Assembly: GCA_018624035.1 (NCBI GenBank)
Contig: JAAZUU010000008.1
Span: forward strand, 1-36,896
From: Rhodobiaceae bacterium
Lineage (GTDB): Bacteria > Pseudomonadota > Alphaproteobacteria > Puniceispirillales > Puniceispirillaceae
Length of the DNA stretch: 36,896 nucleotides
Direction of reading: 5' to 3'
Below, one piece after another: positions 32,168-36,896 of the stretch. Position 1 is the first letter of the stretch, and each line of letters opens with the position of its first letter. Position numbers and translations under genes: made by a program. The notes beneath the pieces are model-generated. The model did no database searches. It worked only from the letters and a program-made list of their open reading frames with translations, and was not told the origin of the DNA.

Positions 32168-33292
32168 GTGAGCCAATCGGGTCTGAATATGTCGCGCCGG
32201 ATCCGGCGCACGCCCTACACCGATCGTGTCGAGGCGCACGGTGTGCGCGGGTTCAGTGTTGTGAACCACATGCTCCTGCCAAAGGCCTATGGCCCGTCTG
32301 TCGAGGAGGATTACTGGCATCTTCGCGAGCATGTGCAGATCTGGGATGTGGCATGCCAGCGGCAGGTTGAAATCCGTGGCCCCGACGCGGCCCGTCTGGT
32401 CCAGTTGATGACACCGCGTGACCTGCGCAATGCGCGCGTTGGTCAGGGTCTGTATGTTCCCCTGATTGATGAGGCGGCCGGCATGCTGAACGATCCGGTG
32501 CTGCAAAAGCTCGATGATGACCGCTTTTGGCTGTCGATCGCGGATTCCGACATCCTTCTGTGGGCCAAGGGTCTGGCCTACGGCATGCAGCTTGACGTGC
32601 AGATTGATGAACCGGACGTCTCGCCACTTGCGGTGCAGGGCCCGAAGGCCGGCACACTGATGGCCAGCCTGTTCGGGGAGGCGATCAGGGATCTTCCCTA
32701 TTTCGGGTTTGCCATGTTTGATGTTCTTGGCACACGCCAGCTTATTGCCAGGTCCGGCTACAGCAAACAGGGCGGTTACGAGATTTATCTCGAAGGCAGC
32801 CATCTTGGGGCTGGTCTGTGGGATCTGATCTGGGAAGCCGGTCAGGACCTGAACATCACTCCCGGATGCCCGAATCTGATCGAACGCATTGAAGGGGGTC
32901 TGATTTCCTGTGGCAACGAGTTCACCCGCGCCAACAACCCCCTTGAGTGCGGATTCCGGCAGCTGTGTCATCTTGGTGATGATGTTGATTATATCGGCAG
33001 GCCGGCGCTGCAACGCATTGCCAGCCGCGGACCGGTACAACGCCTGTCGGGAATTCGTTTCGGTGGTGGCAGGACCCCGCCATGTGGCAAACCATTCCCG
33101 CTAACCACGCCGGAAGGCCTGCAGGTTGGACAGATCACATCCGGAATATTCTCCCCGCGCCTCGACTGCAATGTCGGCCTGTCGATGGTGGCGAGCACAC
33201 ATTGGGACATCGGCACGTCCCTGGTGGTTCACACGCCCGACGGATTGGCCCGCGAGGCAACCGTTTCCGCGCTGCCTTTCAGCGATTCCTGA
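32168..33292 (+). CDS. dmdA: DmdA-like, tetrahydrofolate-dependent demethylase (GcvT fold)
   Basis: A 374-residue protein of the aminomethyltransferase fold, most similar from memory to dimethylsulfoniopropionate demethylase DmdA, which moves an S-methyl group to tetrahydrofolate. Shared landmarks are SRRIRRTPYT near the N-terminus, VEEDYWHLREHVQIWDVA, RQVEIRGPDAARLVQLMTPRDL, WLSIADSDILLWAKG, LAVQGPK, ARSGYSKQGGYEIYLEG and GCPNLIERIEGGL. The GTG start has AGGGTGG upstream and gives the same N-terminal length as Pelagibacter DmdA. As I recall that sequence, the substrate-site region reads RSGWSKQGGFEVY (Trp197, Tyr206). Here Trp is Tyr while the second Tyr is kept, so the methyl donor might not be DMSP. 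It ends the LysR-linked operon, and a perfect hairpin starts right after its stop. Confidence 0.85.
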   Translation: MSQSGLNMSRRIRRTPYTDRVEAHGVRGFSVVNHMLLPKAYGPSVEEDYWHLREHVQIWDVACQRQVEIRGPDAARLVQLMTPRDLRNARVGQGLYVPLIDEAAGMLNDPVLQKLDDDRFWLSIADSDILLWAKGLAYGMQLDVQIDEPDVSPLAVQGPKAGTLMASLFGEAIRDLPYFGFAMFDVLGTRQLIARSGYSKQGGYEIYLEGSHLGAGLWDLIWEAGQDLNITPGCPNLIERIEGGLISCGNEFTRANNPLECGFRQLCHLGDDVDYIGRPALQRIASRGPVQRLSGIRFGGGRTPPCGKPFPLTTPEGLQVGQITSGIFSPRLDCNVGLSMVASTHWDIGTSLVVHTPDGLAREATVSALPFSDS

Positions 33293-33310
33293 CATGGCAG
33301 CACTGCCATG
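33293..33310 (+). other. Perfect 8-bp hairpin immediately after the dmdA-like stop codon
   Basis: CATGGCAG (33293-33300) pairs perfectly with CTGCCATG (33303-33310) with only a CA between. No T-run follows. It could mark the 3' end of the operon mRNA through stabilisation, or be a cruciform or operator element. Confidence 0.5.
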
Positions 33311-33373
33311 CCCGGCTGCAAACTGGCGATGATACTCCGGGTACCGATATCGAACCCTCTTCCAGAGGTGACC

Positions 33374-33628
33374 ATGAATCCCGATTTTGCCATGGGGCAG
33401 CGTGCCAGCCTTCATCACGGGATTGTTCATGCCGGTGAGGCGGACAGCCATATGGTGACGCCTGCTGATCTGTCGCGTCTGACATCAGCGGATTGCGGTG
33501 CGCTGATCGCATCGCACGCTGCCGCACCTGATAGGGCTGTGACGGTTCCCATGCGCCACGGTCAGGACGGCCCGGAGCGAGGCAACCCGATCATGCTGTC
33601 CGGCGTGGCGCTGGAAGAGGCGTCCTGA
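33374..33628 (+). pseudogene. Fragment of a MocA-like molybdenum cofactor cytidylyltransferase
   Basis: The 84 residues resemble the middle of MocA/MobA-like nucleotidyltransferases: NPDFAMGQRASLHHGIVHAG matches the NPDxAxGxSxSL region, DSHMVTPADLSRL matches the DMPxVTPxxLxxL region, and RGNPIML is the RGNP motif. The N-terminal nucleotide-binding LAAGxSxRMG segment and the C-terminal third are missing, and the DMP aspartate region has become DSH. It is therefore probably a decayed remnant. It may still be translated, since AGAGGTGACC precedes the ATG. MocA normally serves xanthine dehydrogenase-type enzymes, none of which is in the window. Confidence 0.5.
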
Positions 33629-33726
33629 GGCCAAATACAAGGCTGCGAGAGAGCCAGATTCCGGGTCCCCATCCCGAGATGGTTATCAAGCTGTCACGAG
33701 TTGTTCGTAATGATGCGGAGATCAAA

Positions 33727-34512
33727 ATGCTGGAAGGTCATACCATTCATCGCGCCGCGCGAGACCACCACAAGGCGCTTGCTGGCCAGAAGCTGACAAT
33801 CCAGTCACCGCAAGGCCGGTTTGCAGAAGGGGCTCTTCAACTGTCAGGGCAAATTTGTACTGCTGTAGAGACATTTGGCAAGCATCTCATTTATCGGTTT
33901 GATACTGGTGATGCGCTCCATATCCATCTTGGTTTGTTTGGAAAAATTCGCAAAAGTACATTGCCTCTGGAGCAACCGAAGGGTGCTGTACGTGTTCGCT
34001 TGATCGGTAACAGTCACGCCATAGACATAAACGGCCCGTCAATTTGTGAGGTATTGGCTACAGAAGAGCTGATGAGGTTGATTGACCGGGTCGGTCCTGA
34101 TGTCTTGCGTTCAGACGCCGATCCGGACCTGGCATATGAAAAAATCAGAAAAAGCAATTCTTCAATTGGAAGTCTGATCATGAATCAATCTGTCATGGCA
34201 GGTATTGGAAACATCTACCGGACGGAAATCTTGTGGCGCCAGGCAGTACATCCGGAGACGCCCGGGAAGATGATCGACAGGCAAACCTTTAATCGCATCT
34301 GGAATGACGCAAAGGCTTTACTCACGCTTGGTGTGAAACACAATGCCATCATTACCAAGGAAGGCGCGAGCAAATCGCGAGGCAAATATCGCGAATGCGT
34401 CAATATTTTCGCCATGGAATCCTGTCCTGTATGCAAGGACGAAATCTGCCGTCTTGAAATCAATGGGCGTTGCGCATTTGTATGCCAGAATTGCCAACCA
34501 TTACCGCGCTAG
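33727..34512 (+). CDS. Fpg/Nei family DNA glycosylase homologue with Pro2 replaced by Leu
   Basis: A 261-residue homologue of formamidopyrimidine/endonuclease VIII glycosylases, which excise damaged bases using the N-terminal proline as nucleophile. The start is MLEGHTIHRAARDH, where the family reads MPEGHT. The ATG-CTG codon pair replaces ATG-CCG, so the nucleophile is missing while Glu3 is kept. The rest looks intact: GKHLIYRF with the conserved Lys, HIHLGLFGKIR, the helix-two-turn-helix QSVMAGIGNIYRTEILW, and a C-terminal zinc finger CPVCKDEICRL with CQNCQ. The open frame extends 48 nt upstream without family similarity. Base composition looks lower in GC than the neighbours, hinting at acquisition by transfer. 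It is either inactive, altered in mechanism, or affected by a one-base sequence error. Confidence 0.85.
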   Translation: MLEGHTIHRAARDHHKALAGQKLTIQSPQGRFAEGALQLSGQICTAVETFGKHLIYRFDTGDALHIHLGLFGKIRKSTLPLEQPKGAVRVRLIGNSHAIDINGPSICEVLATEELMRLIDRVGPDVLRSDADPDLAYEKIRKSNSSIGSLIMNQSVMAGIGNIYRTEILWRQAVHPETPGKMIDRQTFNRIWNDAKALLTLGVKHNAIITKEGASKSRGKYRECVNIFAMESCPVCKDEICRLEINGRCAFVCQNCQPLPR

Positions 34513-34551
34513 AATTTCTGCCTCCTTGGCTGCTTGGAAGAAGCGGTTCTC

Positions 34552-34743
34552 ATGAAACGAATATCAATGGAATTTAACGGTGGTAGCGGTCCAGCTTGCG
34601 CATGTTTCTTTGGTGCCGACCTCGTTGAGGTTCTGGATGCGCAAGACAGTGACAGTTTCGACTTCACAGATTTTTTGTATTCTGATCAGGTCAAGCGCGA
34701 CATGTATTCGGGCCAACACCGGGCGCTGGACAGGGGCCGGTAA
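34552..34743 (+). CDS. Possible small acidic protein, unknown
   Basis: A 63-residue open frame between the glycosylase and the nitrile hydratase operon, starting at an ATG behind GGAAGAAGCGG. The central part is acidic (EVLDAQDSDSFDFTDFLYSD). It matches nothing I know. Base composition resembles the glycosylase gene more than the nitrile hydratase genes, so it may belong to the same transferred segment or simply be non-coding. Weak support. Confidence 0.22.
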   Translation: MKRISMEFNGGSGPACACFFGADLVEVLDAQDSDSFDFTDFLYSDQVKRDMYSGQHRALDRGR

Positions 34744-34762
34744 ACCGGCGCAGGATAACGCT

Positions 34763-35389
34763 ATGCCGCATGATCATCACGATGACAACCCGCACCGCCT
34801 TCTGCCGTCCGAACCCGCGCTTCGGGTGAAGGCGCTTGAGACCATTCTGGTCGAGAAAGGGCTGATCGACCCGGCCGCGCTGGACGCCATCATAGACCTT
34901 TATGAGCGCGATATTGGTCCGCAGATCGGGGCCGGTCTTGTCGCCCGCGCCTGGAACGATCCCGAATTCCGTGCCGCCTTGCTGACCGATGCCGACCGGG
35001 TGATCACCGAGCTTGGCCATGGCGGCCGCCAGGGCGAGCATGTGGTAGTGGTGGAAAATACGCCTGACACCCACAACCTTGTCGTCTGCACATTGTGCAG
35101 CTGTTACCCCTGGCCGCTGCTTGGCATTCCGCCGGGATGGTACAAGTCCGATTCCTACCGGGCCCGCGCTGTGCGGGAGCCGCGCGCTGTCCTCGCCGAA
35201 TTCGGCGTCACCCTTGCCGAGGGTACCACGGCGCGGGTGTGGGATTCGACAGCCGAGATCCGCTATCTGGTGTTGCCGATGCGGCCGGAAGGAACCGAAG
35301 GTCTGGATGAAGCCGCGCTTGCCAGCCTTGTTACCCGTGATTCGATGATCGGCGCCGGCCTGCCACGTTCTGCCGGGACAGCGGCATGA
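34763..35389 (+). CDS. nthA: Nitrile hydratase subunit alpha, cobalt type
   Basis: A 208-residue alpha subunit of nitrile hydratase, which hydrates nitriles to amides. The metal-binding claw is VCTLCSCYPWP, with Cys109, Cys112 and Cys114. The Thr in CTLC is the marker of low-spin cobalt enzymes, whereas iron enzymes have Ser. GWYKSDSYRARAVREPR after it is the usual alpha-subunit continuation. The N-terminal helices ALRVKALETILVEKGLIDPAALD are typical. The ATG has AGGA upstream; the frame is open to 34580 without family similarity. Its stop overlaps the beta-subunit start by 4 nt. Thiocyanate hydrolase gamma subunit is a relative, but the partner genes favour nitrile hydratase. Two of the three cysteines are normally oxidised after metal insertion. 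Confidence 0.95.
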   Translation: MPHDHHDDNPHRLLPSEPALRVKALETILVEKGLIDPAALDAIIDLYERDIGPQIGAGLVARAWNDPEFRAALLTDADRVITELGHGGRQGEHVVVVENTPDTHNLVVCTLCSCYPWPLLGIPPGWYKSDSYRARAVREPRAVLAEFGVTLAEGTTARVWDSTAEIRYLVLPMRPEGTEGLDEAALASLVTRDSMIGAGLPRSAGTAA

Positions 35390-36069
35390 CCCGAATCCAT
35401 GACATGGGCGGGCGCTTCGGCGATGGCCCGGTGCCGCGTGAGGATGATGAATCCCGCATCTTTGCCAAAGACTGGCATGGGCGCGCCCTCGCACTTACGG
35501 TGGCGGCCGGCGCGCTTGGCAAATGGAACATCGATGCCTCGCGACATGTGAAGGAATGCCTGCCACCGGCGGATTATGCCAAATTCGGCTATTACGAAAA
35601 ATGGCTTGCCGGCCTTGCCAATCTTCTGGTCGAACATGGTATTGCCAGCCCCGAGGAAATCGCCGCCGGTAGGAGTGACGCGCCGGCCCCGGATGACCTT
35701 GTCGCGCGCCGCCTTGATGCCGCGCGGGTGAAAGCGGCGCTTCGCAGCGGCGGCCCGTCAGCGCGTTACAGCAGCGACGGCCCGGCTTTTGCCACCGGCG
35801 CGAAGGTGCGGACCAGCGCGATTGCCGGCAACCGGACGCAGAATGGTGGCCATACCCGCCTTCCCGCCTATGCCGCCGGCCGCGTCGGCACCATTGTTCT
35901 GCATCACGGTGCGCATGTCTTTCCCGACAGCAACGCCCATTTCAATGGTGAGGCCCCGCAGCATCTCTACACGGTCAGCTTTGCTGCCGGCGATCTATGG
36001 CAGCATGCCGAATCCCCGCATGACGAGGTGCGGCTTGATCTGTGGGAAGACTATCTGGAGCCGGCATGA
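35386..36069 (+). CDS. nthB: Nitrile hydratase subunit beta
   Basis: A 227-residue beta subunit. It opens with MTRIHDMGGRFGDGPV, the standard IHDMGG start. ALTVAAGALGKWNIDASRHVKECLPPADYAKFGYYEKWLAGL follows, spanning residues 36-77. The C-terminal SH3-like domain holds GHTRLPAYAAGRVGTIVLHHG and HVFPDSNAHFNGEAPQHLYTV. Arginines of this subunit hydrogen-bond to the oxidised cysteines of alpha in known structures; an Arg in GHTRLP is present. It is translationally coupled on both sides (ATGA with alpha and with the accessory gene), so the three products are made in step. Confidence 0.95.
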   Translation: MTRIHDMGGRFGDGPVPREDDESRIFAKDWHGRALALTVAAGALGKWNIDASRHVKECLPPADYAKFGYYEKWLAGLANLLVEHGIASPEEIAAGRSDAPAPDDLVARRLDAARVKAALRSGGPSARYSSDGPAFATGAKVRTSAIAGNRTQNGGHTRLPAYAAGRVGTIVLHHGAHVFPDSNAHFNGEAPQHLYTVSFAAGDLWQHAESPHDEVRLDLWEDYLEPA

Positions 36070-36392
36070 GCCAGACCGCGCCCCGCCCTGAGCAGCCTTT
36101 CGAACAGCCCTGGCATGCCGCCGCCTTTGCGCTGACGGTGCATCTTCATGAACGCGGCCTGTTCAGCTGGACCGAATGGGCCGACAGCCTGGCGACAGCG
36201 CTTGCCGATAACGGCAAGGCCGGCAATCTGGATGGTGGGGATGACTATTACACCGCCTGGCTTGCCGCGCTGCAGAGACGTCTGGCGGAAGGGGGTGTTA
36301 CCGGCGAGGACGAGATCAGCGCCATGATGGCGGCCTGGACCGAGGCCTATCTAACGACACCGCATGGCCATCCGGTGACGCTCGGCGGATAA
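36066..36392 (+). CDS. Nitrile hydratase accessory (activator) protein
   Basis: A 108-residue protein of the nitrile hydratase accessory family (P14K/NthE-like), which in cobalt enzymes acts as a self-subunit-swapping chaperone delivering Co-loaded alpha subunit. It resembles the N-terminal helical part of the beta subunit: EQPWHAAAFALTVHLHERGLFSWTEWADSLA, then YYTAWLAALQRRL. The start overlaps the beta-subunit stop (ATGA). Together with the cobalt-type claw in alpha it supports a Co-dependent enzyme. Its last 46 bp overlap the end of a convergent minus-strand frame. No cobalt transporter gene is present in the window. Confidence 0.88.
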   Translation: MSQTAPRPEQPFEQPWHAAAFALTVHLHERGLFSWTEWADSLATALADNGKAGNLDGGDDYYTAWLAALQRRLAEGGVTGEDEISAMMAAWTEAYLTTPHGHPVTLGG

Positions 36393-36607
36393 GGCCAGCT
36401 TTCGATCCAGCTCGGGTCGCACTTTTCGATAAAGAGGGCAATCTCCTCTTCGGCGTCATTCGCCGGCATGTTCTCCGCCATCACCGCCGCCGCATGGTCG
36501 TGGGCATCGGCAAGGCTGCGTTCCGCCTGCTGATAGAAGGTCGGCTTGCCAAAGGCGACGGTGGCTGTCGATTTCGCCGCGATGCGTCGCGCCATATCTG
36601 TCATCAT
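36347..36607 (-). CDS. Small hypothetical protein, convergent with the nitrile hydratase operon
   Basis: An 86-residue frame that I do not recognise. Codon use is GC3-rich like the neighbouring genes, and the sequence has a plausible soluble helical character (QQAERSLADAHDHAAAVMAEN, then DAEEEIALFIEKCDPSWIESW). These points support a real gene. Start ATGs occur at 36607, 36604 and 36595, without a strong ribosome site. Its 3' end overlaps the accessory gene by 46 bp tail to tail. No function is suggested. Confidence 0.45.
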   Translation of the reverse strand: MMTDMARRIAAKSTATVAFGKPTFYQQAERSLADAHDHAAAVMAENMPANDAEEEIALFIEKCDPSWIESWPYPPSVTGWPCGVVR

Positions 36608-36896
36608 ATCGATTGGCTTGTCCCGTACCCTGCCAGAATCGGCTGTGGATCGGTTACACAGTGGCCTGCCACCGGGTTCGGGTCTATCCCCACCCTCATC
36701 GAAACAACAACAATGATTCGATGACAGCGTGTCAGCACATCAATCGTGATGGTCATGGTGCCCAGGAGATGGGTTCGACGCCCTACTCAGGGACCATTCA
36801 AGACCTGACTTTCAATCTATTCAGTATCTTAGCTGACCAGTGTCTGTCAGCCAACGCCCTATTTTGGATAACAGTCTGGATAACAGCCATGGACCA
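36608..36896. other. Right-hand end without a recognised gene
   Basis: No convincing coding frame, RNA or terminator was found. The repeated word GGATAACAG occurs twice (near 36867 and 36879) close to the window end and may belong to regulatory or coding sequence that continues to the right. Confidence 0.4.

Noticed and set aside
32114-33040. 308-codon minus-strand frame opposite the dmdA-like gene
   Set aside because: It is an antisense shadow of a strongly conserved coding sequence.
34763-36069. Thiocyanate hydrolase instead of nitrile hydratase
   Set aside because: Alpha and beta subunits have standard nitrile hydratase architecture and an accessory protein follows. Thiocyanate hydrolase has three subunits with a split beta part.
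36721-36796. Possible tRNA or tmRNA 3' end, from GGGTTCGACGCCC followed by GGACCA
   Set aside because: The T-stem has only three pairs, no complementary acceptor strand lies 70-80 nt upstream, and no anticodon arm can be drawn.

Overview
The window looks like a chromosomal, catabolism-rich stretch of a free-living alphaproteobacterium, most likely marine. The GC content is moderately high (judged by eye, not computed). Genes are densely packed, often with ATGA-type overlaps. Two complete SBP_bac_5-type peptide/opine ABC importers, a close homologue of the marine DMSP demethylase DmdA, a DUF3764-like small protein and a CaiB/CitE/MaoC/PrpD/acyl-CoA dehydrogenase cluster fit a SAR116- or Roseobacter-like lifestyle. 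The taxonomic guess is inference from gene content. No rRNA, tRNA, insertion sequence, phage gene or CRISPR array was recognised.

Region 1 (1-13233) is a nitrogen/peptide-scavenging block. It starts with the 3' part of an MlrC-type metallopeptidase, then a cytosolic-looking gamma-glutamyltransferase. Convergent to these are a carboxypeptidase-G2-like M20 peptidase and an EamA exporter. A five-gene ABC importer follows (4972-10349, one SBP, two permeases, two separate ATPases), then on the opposite strand an amidase-signature hydrolase and a second M20 dipeptidase. Together they would import and hydrolyse peptides, gamma-glutamyl compounds or amides.

Region 2 (13491-19172) is a CoA-thioester module: CitE-like lyase, type III CoA-transferase, MmgE/PrpD protein, mesaconyl-C4-CoA-hydratase-like MaoC protein and acyl-CoA dehydrogenase. 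The set would suffice to activate a C5 dicarboxylate (mesaconate/itaconate type), hydrate it to citramalyl-CoA and cleave it to acetyl-CoA and pyruvate. The substrate is inferred.

Region 3 (19173-21150) holds three small proteins, two minus-strand intrinsic terminators and about 760 bp that I cannot explain.

Region 4 (21151-27758) is a second ABC importer on the minus strand with the two ATPases fused in one protein, plus a divergently placed peptidase-E-like protein preceded by five 16-bp tandem repeats.

Region 5 (27813-33292) is the most interesting part. A LysR regulator is divergent from a tight four-gene operon: FMN 2-hydroxyacid oxidase, ThDP enzyme, a transthyretin/HIU-hydrolase-like protein without the YRGS signature, and a DmdA-like demethylase. 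The set suggests oxidation, decarboxylation and demethylation of a methylated onium 2-hydroxy acid, a pathway I do not recognise. An 11-bp word in its promoter recurs upstream of the Region 4 importer.

Region 6 (33293-36896) contains a decayed MocA-like fragment, an Fpg/Nei glycosylase whose catalytic Pro2 is replaced by Leu, and a cobalt-type nitrile hydratase operon (alpha, beta, accessory protein) that meets an unknown small gene on the opposite strand.
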